Assembly (NCBI RefSeq): GCF_902712915.1
Contig: NZ_CACTIA010000005.1
Span: forward strand, 1,512,001 to 1,576,000
Origin: Acidiphilium sp. C61
GTDB taxonomy: Bacteria > Pseudomonadota > Alphaproteobacteria > Acetobacterales > Acetobacteraceae
DNA: 64,000 nucleotides
Direction of reading: 5' to 3'
How positions within the stretch are numbered: the first letter of the stretch is position 1; the number at the start of each line of letters is the position of its first letter. The position numbers and the translations under genes were made by a program. Shown one piece after another: positions 9,267 through 20,489 of this stretch. The notes below the pieces were generated by a model, which did no database searches, had not been told where the DNA came from, and saw nothing but the letters and a program-made list of their open reading frames with translations.

Positions 9267-10670
9267 TCAGCACTCCGGCAGGTTGACCGCGAGGCCGCCG
9301 GTCGAGGTTTCCTTGTATTTCGTGTTCATGTCGATGCCGGTCTGCCGCATCGTCTCGATGCAGTTGTCGAGCGGCATGAAGTGCCGGCCATCGCCGCGCA
9401 GCGCCATGCTCGCGGCCGCCACCGCCTTGATCGCGCCCACCCCGTTGCGCTCGATGCAGGGCACCTGCACCAGCCCCTTGGCCGGATCGCAGGTGATCCC
9501 GAGATGATGCTCCAGCGCGATCTCGGCCGCGTTCTCGATCTGCGCGTTGGTTCCGCCGAGGGCCGCGCAAAGCCCCGCCGCCGCCATCGCCGCCGCCGAG
9601 CCGACCTCGCCCTGGCAGCCCACCTCCGCCCCCGAGATCGAGGCATTGTGCTTGATCAGGCCGCCGATCGCCGCCGCCGTCAGCAGGAAAGTCCTGATGC
9701 CCTCCGGCGTCGCGCCGTGGCAATGATCGCGATAATAGCGGATCACCGCCGGCACGACGCCGGCCGCCCCGTTGGTCGGCGAGGTGACGACGCGCCCGCC
9801 CGCCGCGTTCTCCTCGTTGACCGCCATGGCGTAGACCGAGATCCAGTCATTCACGACATGCGGCTGCACAGCGTTCAATCCCCTCTCGGCGAGGAGCTGC
9901 TGATGGATCGCGCGCGCGCGGCGCCGCACCGACAGGCCACCCGGCAACACACCCTCCTGCCGCAGCCCGCGCGAGATGCAGTCATCCATCGCCGACCAGA
10001 TCGCATCGAGCCGCGCATCCAGCGCCTCGCCCACCAGGACGCGCTCATTGGCCCGTTTCATCTCCGCGATGCTCAGGCCCGCTTCCGCCCCCATCGCCAG
10101 CATGTCGGCAGCGCGGCCGAACGGATAGGGATAGCCCATCGCCGCCGTCTCGTCCGCGAGCCGGGCGTCGCGCCCGCGCGCGGCGGCAAGCTCCTCGGCG
10201 GTCTGCACGAAGCCGCCGCCGATGGAATAATACGTGCGCGACAGCAGCAGCGTTCCATCCGGCGCGCGCGCCTCCAGCACCAGCCCGTTGGCGTGGCCGG
10301 GCAGCGGCGGCCCATAGTCGAAGATCAGATCCTCCGCCGGCGCGAAGATCAACGGCGGCAGCCCCGCCGCGCGGATCACTCCCGTGCGCCGCAGCTGCAC
10401 CTCCTCGCGCTCCGCGCTGTCGGGGTCGATCGTGGCCGGCTGGAAACCGAGCAGCCCGAGGCAGACCGCGCGGTCGGTCGCGTGCCCGCGGCCGGTAAAG
10501 GCCAGCGATCCGTGCAGCCGCGCCGTCAGGTGCAGGCTCTCGCGGCGCTCCCGCCCACACGCGCAGCACAACTCCTCCAGAAACCGCGCGGCGGCGACCA
10601 TCGGCCCGATCGTGTGCGACGATGAAGGGCCAATGCCGATCTTGAAGATATCGAATACCGACAGGAACAT
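9267..10670 (-). CDS. sdaA: L-serine ammonia-lyase (single-chain, iron-sulfur type)
   Basis: Converts L-serine to pyruvate and ammonia with an oxygen-sensitive 4Fe-4S cluster. The 467 residues hold both the beta part (N terminus [21 protein letters not shown], the classic opening) and the alpha part, which carries the cluster cysteines in GCQGEVGS and [16 protein letters not shown]. The length fits the fused Escherichia coli type. Start 10670 has GGAGCCGGA directly upstream. It lies 58 bases downstream of gcvP on the same strand; with a serine hydroxymethyltransferase encoded elsewhere, the pair would run glycine to serine to pyruvate. Confidence 0.95.
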   Translation of the reverse strand: MFLSVFDIFKIGIGPSSSHTIGPMVAAARFLEELCCACGRERRESLHLTARLHGSLAFTGRGHATDRAVCLGLLGFQPATIDPDSAEREEVQLRRTGVIRAAGLPPLIFAPAEDLIFDYGPPLPGHANGLVLEARAPDGTLLLSRTYYSIGGGFVQTAEELAAARGRDARLADETAAMGYPYPFGRAADMLAMGAEAGLSIAEMKRANERVLVGEALDARLDAIWSAMDDCISRGLRQEGVLPGGLSVRRRARAIHQQLLAERGLNAVQPHVVNDWISVYAMAVNEENAAGGRVVTSPTNGAAGVVPAVIRYYRDHCHGATPEGIRTFLLTAAAIGGLIKHNASISGAEVGCQGEVGSAAAMAAAGLCAALGGTNAQIENAAEIALEHHLGITCDPAKGLVQVPCIERNGVGAIKAVAAASMALRGDGRHFMPLDNCIETMRQTGIDMNTKYKETSTGGLAVNLPEC

Positions 10671-10728
10671 TCCGGCTCCGGTTCGCAAGGCGCAAGGGGG
10701 CGGTCAGCCGCCCGAAAGGACGCGTCGT

Positions 10729-13578
<2,850 letters not shown>

Positions 13579-13661
13579 GGCAGGTTCATCCACCGATAGG
13601 GGTGCAGGCAGCCGCGTTGCGCCGGCGCGCGGCATCCGCCCACACCCGGCCAGCCCGATCG

Positions 13662-13769
13662 TAGAGCACGTTCCGATCCATCAGGATCGGATGTCGTGCT
13701 CTCTCTTGTTGATAACGAGAACATCTTAATCCGATCAGATGATTCCATCCGATCAGGTGATACTCTAGC
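13662..13769. repeat. Bipartite palindromic element, copy C
   Basis: Same orientation as copy A: the palindrome from TAGAGCACGTTCCGATCC to GGATCGGATGTCGTGCTC, the linker TCTCTTGTTGATAAC, then the palindrome with arms ATCCGATCAGATGATTC and CATCCGATCAGGTGAT, ending ACTCTAG. It sits between gcvP and the MHS transporter gene, upstream of gcvP, so it could lie inside or just before the gcvP leader. Confidence 0.85.
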
Positions 13770-13832
13770 AACGCCACAGCCAATGTGAAGCGATTCCTCA
13801 CGCCGGGCATCGTGTCAGGCAACACCGCCCGG

Positions 13833-15125
13833 TCAGATAGCACGACGCGCCATCTCCGGGATCGCCCGCAGCCCCGCCAGCGTCGCCGCGCTGCACGCGA
13901 TGACATACCAGGCCGGCGACGCGGCATCATGCGTCACGGCGATCAGCCACGTCACGATGAACTGCGCGAACCCGCCGAAAATCGCGACCCCGAGCGCATA
14001 GACGAGCGACATCCCGGTCGCCCGCACCTCGATGGGGAAAATCTCCGCCGTGGTGATGATGATGGTCGCCCCGCCGATGGCGTTCAGCGCCCCGAGACCG
14101 AGAACCGCCGAGAGCAGCACGCCCGGTGTGGGCACCGCGTTCAGCAACAGGAAGGCAGGATAGATCGCCAGCGCGATCAACACATAAGCACTTCCGGCGA
14201 CAGGCTTGCGCCCGTAGCGATCCGACAGCCAGCCGCCGATGGGCGCGCCAATCAGCGTCACCACGCCCGCCGTTATCCCGGCGAGCAGGCCGGTCGCCGG
14301 CGGCATGCCGAGCTGCCGCACCGCATAGGTCGACATGTAGAGCACCACGATCGCATTGGTCGCGGTGCCGCCGATGATCAGCGCGACACCGGCGACGATC
14401 TTGCCGAAATGCCGGCTGAACACGAGCGAGAGCGAGCTCACCTCGCGGGTCTTCGGGTCGCTGTCATTCGCGTGCGTCTCCCGCAGGGCGCGCAGCAGCC
14501 ACAGCCCGATCGGCACGATCAGGATGCCGAGCAGGAAGGGAATCCGCCAGCCCCAGCTCAGCACCGCGGCCGCCGGCAGCGCCGCATGCACCGCGAAGGC
14601 GAGCCCCGCGGCGAACAGCACGGCAACGCCCTGGCTCGCGAGCTGCCAGCTGCCGAAGAACCCTCTCTCGTCCGCCGGCGCGTATTCGGCGAGCAGCGTC
14701 GTCGATGCGCCAACCTCCCCGCCCGCCGAAAATCCCTGCAGCAGCCGCGCCATCAGGATGACGAACGGCCCCGCGAGCCCGACCTGCCCGTAGGTCGGCG
14801 CAAGCCCGATCGCCGCCGTTCCCAGCGCCATCGAGAACAGGGCGACGATCGTCGCGATCTTGCGCCCCCTGCGATCGGCAAAGGCGCCGAACACCACGCC
14901 GCCGAGCGGGCGGAGAAAAAACCCGACACCATAGGTCGCGAACGACAGCAGCAGCTGCACCGTCCGGTCATGCGCGGGAAAGAACAGCGCGCCGATCGTG
15001 CCGGCGAAGAAACTGTAGACAACGAAATCGTAGAATTCGAGCGCGTTGCCGATCGTGCAGGCCGCGATCAGCCGCGTCCTGCCGGGTTGCTCCAGCGCCA
15101 TCTCGCCTGCCGTGATTGCGGACAT
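13833..15125 (-). CDS. MFS transporter, metabolite:H+ symporter (MHS) type
   Basis: Secondary carrier of 430 residues with 12 predicted helices. The first helix has the MHS signature GNALEFYDFVVYSFFAGTIG; the loop 2-3 motif is GAFADRRGRKIATI; RLLQGFSAGGEVGAS follows in helix 4. MHS members take up carboxylates and related compounds (for example shikimate, proline/betaine, alpha-ketoglutarate). Start 15125 has AGGAGG about 6 bases upstream. It is divergent from an M20 amidohydrolase resembling hippurate hydrolase, so hippurate, benzoate or another acyl-amino acid is the most reasonable cargo; this is inference from context. Confidence 0.9.
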   Translation of the reverse strand: MSAITAGEMALEQPGRTRLIAACTIGNALEFYDFVVYSFFAGTIGALFFPAHDRTVQLLLSFATYGVGFFLRPLGGVVFGAFADRRGRKIATIVALFSMALGTAAIGLAPTYGQVGLAGPFVILMARLLQGFSAGGEVGASTTLLAEYAPADERGFFGSWQLASQGVAVLFAAGLAFAVHAALPAAAVLSWGWRIPFLLGILIVPIGLWLLRALRETHANDSDPKTREVSSLSLVFSRHFGKIVAGVALIIGGTATNAIVVLYMSTYAVRQLGMPPATGLLAGITAGVVTLIGAPIGGWLSDRYGRKPVAGSAYVLIALAIYPAFLLLNAVPTPGVLLSAVLGLGALNAIGGATIIITTAEIFPIEVRATGMSLVYALGVAIFGGFAQFIVTWLIAVTHDAASPAWYVIACSAATLAGLRAIPEMARRAI

Positions 15126-15201
15126 GGATTCCTCCTCGCAAGGCCCCGGAGGCATCCCGGAGACCAGGATTATCGTTGGCCGCAGCCTATCACATATATG
15201 G

Positions 15202-15214
15202 TTGCAAACTGCAA
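15202..15214. promoter_or_regulatory. Candidate operator TTGCA-N4-GCAA, site 1
   Basis: TTGCAAACTGCAA, an inverted repeat about 80 bases upstream of the MHS transporter start. It shares the pattern TTGCA-N4-GCAA with a second site at 15271. Both lie in the divergent interval, and the nearest regulator gene is the MarR-type one at 16647, so it is the first candidate to bind here. Confidence 0.4.
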
Positions 15215-15270
15215 TAACATTTTTGCGCCTCGTTGAATTTCTGCCCCGAACAAACAACCTTCATAATTAG

Positions 15271-15283
15271 TTGCATCAAGCAA
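15271..15283. promoter_or_regulatory. Candidate operator TTGCA-N4-GCAA, site 2
   Basis: TTGCATCAAGCAA, matching site 1 in all nine fixed positions and placed 69 bases away, about 90 bases upstream of the M20 gene. Two exact matches to one half-site pattern within one divergent promoter region are unlikely to be coincidental, but the regulator is not proven. Confidence 0.4.
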
Positions 15284-15371
15284 TGATATTTTCTATCCAC
15301 TGAAGCGCATCGGGCCACCGGGAAGGAACCCCACGGCTTGCCCGGCGCCCACATGCTGCCGGAGGCGAGCC

Positions 15372-16529
15372 ATGCCCACCCTTCTCGACGACCTGACAAC
15401 AACATCCGCCGACATCCGCGCCTGGCGCCATCACATCCACCGCCATCCCGAACTCGCCTTCCAGGAGGCCGGCACCGCCGCCTTCATCGCCGGCCTGCTG
15501 CGCGACTGGGGATACGACGTCGCCGAAGGCGTGGGCGGAACCGGCATCGTCGCCTCGCTCTCCAGCGGCAGCTCCGGCCGGGCGATCGGCCTGCGCGCCG
15601 ACATGGACGCACTCCCGATGGATGAGGATACCGACGCCGCTCATCGCAGCCTCGTCCCCGGCGTGTCGCATATGTGCGGACATGACGGGCATTCCGCGAT
15701 GCTGCTCGGTGCGGCGCGCCACCTCGCCCGCACGCGGCGGTTCGACGGCACGGTGCGCCTCATCTTCCAGCCGGCCGAGGAAGTCATGGGCGGCGCGCGG
15801 GCGATGATGCGCGACGGGCTGTTCGACCGCTTTCCGATGCAGGCGATGTTCGGCCTGCACAACATGCCCGGCCTGCCGCAGGGAAAGCTGTTCTTCACCT
15901 CTGGCCCGGTGATGGCCGCGGTGGACAACTGGGAGATCGTCATCACCGGCAAGGGCGGCCACGGCTCGATGCCCGAGGCCACGCGCGACGCCGTGGTGGC
16001 CGGTGCGGCGCTGGTGATGGCGCTGCAGACCATTGTCTCGCGCAACATCGCGGCAAAGGAACAGGCCGTCGTCACGGTCGGCGCCTTCCTCGCCGGCGAT
16101 GCGGGCAACGTCATCGCGCATTCGGCGACACTGCGCCTCAGCATCCGGACCACGACGCCCGAAGCCCGCGTCTTCGTGCTCGACCGCATCCGCGCGATCG
16201 CCCGCGCGCAATGCGAAAGCTACGAGGTTTCCTGCGCGATCAGCGAGGGCGAGCCCGGCGCCGTGCTGGTCAACGATCCCGCCGAAACCGCATCCTGCGC
16301 CGAGATCGCCCGGCGCGTGGTGGGCGAGGACAACGTCATCACCCCCGGCCCGACCTTCATGGGCAGCGAGGATTTCGCCTTCTTCGCCGAAGCCGTGCCG
16401 TGCAGTTACGGCTTCATCGGCAATGGCGACACGCCGATGGTCCACCACCCGAGATACGCGTTCGACGACCGCAACCTCCCCATCGGCGCCGCCTACTGGG
16501 CCGCGCTGGCGGAGGCGCATCTCGGCTAG
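15372..16529 (+). CDS. M20 family amidohydrolase, hippurate hydrolase-like
   Basis: Metal-dependent amidohydrolase of 385 residues of the M20D/hippuricase group, which cleaves N-acyl amino acids. The metal-ligand segments are present: GLRADMDALPM (about 75-85), SHMCGHDGHSAML (about 98-110), FQPAEE (about 135-140), GLHNMPGLP and, near the C terminus, MGSEDFAFF; the dimerisation-domain motif GKGGHGSMP is at about 197-205. Start 15372 has GGAGGCGAGCC upstream. It is divergent from an MHS carrier and near benABCD-catABC and gcvP-sdaA, which would consume the benzoate and glycine made from hippurate. An aminoacylase or indole-acetyl-amino-acid hydrolase role is also possible. The TAG stop is part of repeat copy D. 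Confidence 0.85.
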   Translation: MPTLLDDLTTTSADIRAWRHHIHRHPELAFQEAGTAAFIAGLLRDWGYDVAEGVGGTGIVASLSSGSSGRAIGLRADMDALPMDEDTDAAHRSLVPGVSHMCGHDGHSAMLLGAARHLARTRRFDGTVRLIFQPAEEVMGGARAMMRDGLFDRFPMQAMFGLHNMPGLPQGKLFFTSGPVMAAVDNWEIVITGKGGHGSMPEATRDAVVAGAALVMALQTIVSRNIAAKEQAVVTVGAFLAGDAGNVIAHSATLRLSIRTTTPEARVFVLDRIRAIARAQCESYEVSCAISEGEPGAVLVNDPAETASCAEIARRVVGEDNVITPGPTFMGSEDFAFFAEAVPCSYGFIGNGDTPMVHHPRYAFDDRNLPIGAAYWAALAEAHLG

Positions 16530-16617
16530 AGCACTTTCCGATCCTTTGGGATCGGATATGGTGCGCCATCATGTCGATGACCCGAGCATCCTTGTCCGAT
16601 CGGATGATTCGGTATGG
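16527..16617. repeat. Bipartite palindromic element, copy D (decayed)
   Basis: A recognisable but diverged copy: TAGAGCACTTTCCGATCC and GGATCGGATATGGTGC form the first palindrome, a linker CATCATGTCGATGACCC follows, and only the left arm of the second palindrome (GAGCATCCTTGTCCGATCGG) remains clear. Its first three bases are the stop codon of the M20 gene. Confidence 0.7.
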
Positions 16618-16646
16618 ATCACGAACGGAGGGGGGGGAGCAAAAAC

Positions 16647-17150
16647 GTGGCGCGCCAGAGTTTGACCTACCAGCTTGCGTCGATCTCCGAAGACGCCGTC
16701 GGCCTGGCGGACCGGATGTTCAAGCAGCGCTTCGGCATGCATGTCCACGACATCCGCGTCTTGCGCCTGATCGACGACCAGCCGGGCGTGACCTTTACCC
16801 AGCTCGCGACGCAAACCAAGATCGAGCGCACCGCGACCTCGCGGATCGTCACCCGCCTGATCAAGGCCGGCTATGTCCGGCGGAAGACCGACGCGCGGGA
16901 TGCGCGCCAGTTCCAGCTCACCGCAACGGCAAAGGCGCGCGCCCTGCGCGAGCGCGCCGACCCGCTGACCGCCGATATCGAAGCGCTGGTCCTCTCGGTG
17001 CTTCCCGCCGCCAAACGCCGGCAGTTCCTCGAAATGCTGGATGCGCTGGCGGGCTGGCTGCAAGCCGATTTCGCCCGCATCCTGGCCGAACGCTACCCCG
17101 AGCTCGCATCCCCCGCGCGCAGGGCGCGCCGCGCCAGCAAGAGCGACTGA
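16647..17150 (+). CDS. MarR-family transcriptional regulator
   Basis: DNA-binding regulator of 167 residues with the MarR winged helix at about 35-125: the recognition region is VTFTQLATQTKIERTATSRIVTRLIKAGYV and the wing DARDARQFQLT. The helix after it (about 100-145) would form the dimer interface. I chose the GTG at 16647 because a GGGGGAG ribosome site is 8 bases upstream; an ATG at 16614 would add 11 residues. A run of eight G (16630-16637) makes up that ribosome site. MarR proteins often sense aromatic acids; the neighbours suggest control of the M20/MHS pair or of the convergent cat genes. Confidence 0.88.
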   Translation: MARQSLTYQLASISEDAVGLADRMFKQRFGMHVHDIRVLRLIDDQPGVTFTQLATQTKIERTATSRIVTRLIKAGYVRRKTDARDARQFQLTATAKARALRERADPLTADIEALVLSVLPAAKRRQFLEMLDALAGWLQADFARILAERYPELASPARRARRASKSD

Positions 17151-17190
17151 CGCGGCGCCGCGATCGACTGATCGCCAAAGGATGCCGCCC

Positions 17191-17469
17191 TCAGCCGATC
17201 GCCGAAGGATGCCGCGCCAGCGGCGTCACTTCGATCGTCATGAACGGAAACAGCGGCAGGGTGCTGAGAATGTCGTGCAACGTGTCGTGATCCGGCACGT
17301 CGAAGACCGAAAAATTGGCATACGCCCCGGCGATGCGCCAGAGATGCCGCCACACGCCATCGCGCTGAAGCTCGATGGCGCGCGCCTTCTCGGCGGCCTT
17401 CAGGCGGTCGAACTCGGCCTGCGGCAGGTCGCGCGGCGGGTGGACGTCCATGCGGACATGATAGAGCAT
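17191..17469 (-). CDS. catC: Muconolactone delta-isomerase
   Basis: Converts (+)-muconolactone to beta-ketoadipate enol-lactone in the catechol branch of the beta-ketoadipate pathway. The 92 residues match the family length, with MLYHVRMDVHPP at the start, the central GVWRHLWRIAGAYANFSVFDV and FPFMTIEVTPLARHPS at the end. GGAG lies about 10 bases upstream of the start. It is the last gene of the ben-cat run, 15 bases after catB. The enol-lactone hydrolase and the later steps to succinyl-CoA and acetyl-CoA are not encoded in the window. Confidence 0.95.
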   Translation of the reverse strand: MLYHVRMDVHPPRDLPQAEFDRLKAAEKARAIELQRDGVWRHLWRIAGAYANFSVFDVPDHDTLHDILSTLPLFPFMTIEVTPLARHPSAIG

Positions 17470-17484
17470 CGGTCTGTCTCCTGA

Positions 17485-18639
17485 TCAGGTGCGGGCAAAG
17501 CGGGCGAACGCCGCCTCGTCGAGCCGGACGCCGAGGCCGGGTCCGGGCGGCAGCAGAACGTTGAAATCCTCGTAGCGCAGCGGGGTTTCGGCAAGATCGG
17601 TGGTGAGGATGCGGGGGCCGAAATGCTCGCAGCCCCATTCCAGCACGGGAAGTGCGGCGAAGGCGTGCAGATGCGCCGCCGCCCCCACCGAGCTTTCGAG
17701 CAGGCAACCGCCGTAAAGCCCGATCCCCGCAGCGTCGGCCACGGCGGCGACGCGCTGCAACCCGAGCAGCCCGCCATGCTTGACCAGCTTGAGCGAGACC
17801 GCATCCGCCGCCCCGGCCTGGGCCACCGCCAGCATGTCGTGCGGGTCGAACACGCTCTCATCGGCGAGCAGCGGCGGCATGCCGGCCTGCCCGCGCAGCC
17901 GCGCCATGCCGGCGAGGTTCCAGGCCGGCAGCGGCTGTTCGGCAAGCCGCAGGCCGAGCGCGTGCAGCGCCGGCAGCCAGCGCCGCGCCATCGTCTCGTC
18001 CCAGGCCTGGTTGATGTCGGCGATCAGCTCGGCCCGCCCGTCGAGCGCTGCGGCGATCCGCTGCATCCGCGCGAGATCCGCCTCCGGCGCCTGCGCGCCC
18101 AGCTTCACCTTGAAAACACGATGCTCGCGGGCTTCGAGCTTCTGCTCCGCCTCCTCGATCTCCTGACCCGCATCGCCGGAGGCGAGCGTCCACAACACCG
18201 GGAAACGGTCGCGCACGATGCCGCCGAGCAGCACGGCCACGGGAACGCCAAGCGTCTGTCCCAGCGCATCGAACAGCGCGGCTTCGATGGCAGCCTTGGC
18301 GGCGTTGTTGCGCTTCGCCGCCGCGTCGAGCCGGCCGCGCGCCTGCGCGATCCGGTCGGCCGGATGGCCGAGCAGCGCGGGGGCGAGATAGGCGTCGATA
18401 TTCGCCTTCATCGCCTCCACGCTCTCCTCGCTCCAGCGCGGCCCGCCGAGGGTCGCGGCCTCGCCGATCCCCTCCACGCCATTGGCCAGCCGGACGCGGA
18501 CGATCACATAGCTCTGCGCCGAAACCGAGGTCTGCGCCAGCTTGTGCCGGCGGACGGTCGGCACGTCGACGATGGTGGCGCCGATGGCGCGGATCGTCAC
18601 ATCCCGCGCGGCGACGTCGAAGGGAATTGAATCGGGCAT
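17485..18639 (-). CDS. catB: Muconate cycloisomerase
   Basis: Lactonises cis,cis-muconate to muconolactone; enolase superfamily, Mn-dependent, 384 residues. Catalytic landmarks in order: the KVKLG lysine pair region (about 160-165), metal ligands in LIADINQAW, LAEQPLP and LLADES, the second catalytic lysine in SLKLVKHGG, and CLLESSVG near the C terminus. The start at 18639 has GGAGTTTCC just upstream and leaves 52 bases to catA. The order catA-catB-catC matches the pathway order. Confidence 0.94.
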   Translation of the reverse strand: MPDSIPFDVAARDVTIRAIGATIVDVPTVRRHKLAQTSVSAQSYVIVRVRLANGVEGIGEAATLGGPRWSEESVEAMKANIDAYLAPALLGHPADRIAQARGRLDAAAKRNNAAKAAIEAALFDALGQTLGVPVAVLLGGIVRDRFPVLWTLASGDAGQEIEEAEQKLEAREHRVFKVKLGAQAPEADLARMQRIAAALDGRAELIADINQAWDETMARRWLPALHALGLRLAEQPLPAWNLAGMARLRGQAGMPPLLADESVFDPHDMLAVAQAGAADAVSLKLVKHGGLLGLQRVAAVADAAGIGLYGGCLLESSVGAAAHLHAFAALPVLEWGCEHFGPRILTTDLAETPLRYEDFNVLLPPGPGLGVRLDEAAFARFART

Positions 18640-18691
18640 GGAAACTCCGGGCTGGGCGGGCGCCGCCGCGAGCGTGCGGCGCCCTGGTGGG

Positions 18692-19621
18692 TCAGGCCGC
18701 TTCGGCGTGGGCGCGCGCAACCTCGACGCCGGGCAGGTCCGCCGCCTCGCGGTTCAGCACGAAGTCGAAGGCGATGGTCGCGAAGGGCTCGTTGAGGCCG
18801 CGCGCGTTGATCTCGGCCGGATCGTCGTGATGCACGACCGGCGGGATCAGCCCGTCGCGGGTGGCGAAGGCGAAATCGTCATGCAGGTATTCGTCGCCCT
18901 CGATGTTGATCTGCGTGGTCAGCTTGCGGAAGCCCGGCGCGGTGACGAAGAAATGGATATGCGCCGGCCGGCGGCCGTGGCGGCCCATCCGGTCGAGCAG
19001 CTGCTGCGTCGGCCCTTCCGGCGGGCAGCCATAGCCGGCCGGCAGGATCGAGCGGAAGCGATAGCGGCCCTCGGCATCGGTCTCGATCCGCCGGCGCAGG
19101 TTGTAGCGGCTCTGCGACGGGTCGAACTGCGAGTAGCCGCCCTTGGTGTTGGCATGCCAGACATCGACGATGGCGCCGGCAACCGGCCGCCCCTCGATGT
19201 CGCGCACCTGGCCTTCCATGAACAGCACCTCGCCCGCTTCCGGGTCCTGGTCGAGCCGCGCCTCGCCCTTGCAGAGCGGCGCGCCGGGAACCCAGAGCGG
19301 CCCCTCGATCGTGCGCGGCGTCCCGCCGGCAAGCCCCGCCGCCTGCTCGCGCGCATCCAGCATCAGGTCGAGAAAATGCTCGATCCCAAGCCCTGCGACC
19401 AGAAGCCCGCCCTCGTTCGCCTGGCCGAGCCGGGTGAGATACCCCACCGCCGTCCAGAACTCGCTCGGCGTCACGTCGAATTCCTCGACCGTGCGGCAGA
19501 TGTCGGCGACGATCCGGCCGACGATGCGCTTCAACCGCGCATCGCCGCCCGGCTGGTCGAGGCCGGAAGCTCGCGCCAGCAGGTCGGTCACTTGGGGTGT
19601 CTGCATGAGAGAGATGGTCAT
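18692..19621 (-). CDS. catA: Catechol 1,2-dioxygenase
   Basis: Intradiol ring-cleavage enzyme that turns catechol into cis,cis-muconate with non-haem Fe(III). The 309 residues begin with the helical dimerisation domain (about 1-100). The four iron ligands can be placed at Tyr163 (GGYSQFD), Tyr197 (PAGYG), His221 and His223 (HIHF). The substrate-fold motif GPLWVPGAP precedes them. An AGGAGG-type ribosome site precedes the ATG. It is 66 bases downstream of benD on the same strand, so ben and cat genes probably share transcripts. Confidence 0.96.
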   Translation of the reverse strand: MTISLMQTPQVTDLLARASGLDQPGGDARLKRIVGRIVADICRTVEEFDVTPSEFWTAVGYLTRLGQANEGGLLVAGLGIEHFLDLMLDAREQAAGLAGGTPRTIEGPLWVPGAPLCKGEARLDQDPEAGEVLFMEGQVRDIEGRPVAGAIVDVWHANTKGGYSQFDPSQSRYNLRRRIETDAEGRYRFRSILPAGYGCPPEGPTQQLLDRMGRHGRRPAHIHFFVTAPGFRKLTTQINIEGDEYLHDDFAFATRDGLIPPVVHHDDPAEINARGLNEPFATIAFDFVLNREAADLPGVEVARAHAEAA

Positions 19622-19687
19622 CGTTTCCTCCTGTGCCGGATCGTTCCGGCGTTGCGGCGGTCCCGGCGCGTGCCGGCCGCCCTCGGT

Positions 19688-20488
19688 TCAGCCTGGATCG
19701 CCGCCGGCGACGGGAAGCGTGACGCCGGTGATGTAGGACGCCTCGTCGGAGGCGAGGAACAGGATCGCCGCCGCCTGCTCATCGGCCGTGCCGTAGCGGT
19801 GCATCAGGCTCGTCGCCCGCGTCTGCTCGACCACTTGGTCCCACCAGAACCGGCTCTCGGCGCTGGAGGGCGAGGGCTCCGCCGGGTTGCGCGGCACGAG
19901 GCGCGGCGGCGCATCGGTTCCGCCCGGCGCGACGGCATTGACCCGCACGCCGCGCTCGGCGCATTCGAAGGCGAGTGACGTGGTGATCGCGTTCACCCCG
20001 CCTTTCGCCGCGGCATAGGGCACGCGGTTGATGCCACGCGTCGCCACCGACGAGACATTGACGATCGCCCCCTGCCGTGCGGCGAGCATCGCCGGCAGCG
20101 CTGCGCGGCAGCACCAGAGGGTGGGGAACAGCGAGCGGCGGATTTCCGCCTCGATGCGCGGCGCGTCGTAGCGCTCGTAGGGCATCGCCCAGATCGTGCC
20201 GCCGACATTGTTGACCAGCACGTCGATCCGGCCGAATTGCGCGAGCGCGCCCGCCATCGCCGCCTCGGCCCCTTCCCAGGTTTCGAGATCCTCGTGCAGC
20301 GCGATGGCGCCGGCGGCACCGGCCGCCTCGTCGCGCACCGAATCGACCAGCGCGGCGCGGTCGACAAGCGCGAGCGCCGCCCCCTCCGCCGCCAGCCGCA
20401 GCGCGACCGCGCGGCCAATCCCCTGCGCCGCCCCGGTCACCACCGCGACCTTGCCGGCAAAGCGGCCCGGATGCACCTGGCGGTCCAT
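19688..20488 (-). CDS. benD: 1,6-dihydroxycyclohexa-2,4-diene-1-carboxylate dehydrogenase
   Basis: Short-chain dehydrogenase that oxidises and decarboxylates benzoate cis-diol to catechol. It has 266 residues with the NAD motif VVTGAAQGIGRA (about 16-27), the NNVGG structural motif, catalytic serine in NVSSVATRG and YAAAKGG (YxxxK). The function is assigned from its position directly after benABC and before catA; the fold alone would not be specific. The start codon is one base after the benC stop (TGA-G-ATG), which implies translational coupling. Confidence 0.93.
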   Translation of the reverse strand: MDRQVHPGRFAGKVAVVTGAAQGIGRAVALRLAAEGAALALVDRAALVDSVRDEAAGAAGAIALHEDLETWEGAEAAMAGALAQFGRIDVLVNNVGGTIWAMPYERYDAPRIEAEIRRSLFPTLWCCRAALPAMLAARQGAIVNVSSVATRGINRVPYAAAKGGVNAITTSLAFECAERGVRVNAVAPGGTDAPPRLVPRNPAEPSPSSAESRFWWDQVVEQTRATSLMHRYGTADEQAAAILFLASDEASYITGVTLPVAGGDPG

Positions 20489-20489
20489 C

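Noticed and set aside
13579..13832. Possible glycine riboswitch before gcvP
   Set aside because: The conserved glycine aptamer cores were not found; the interval mainly holds repeat copy C.
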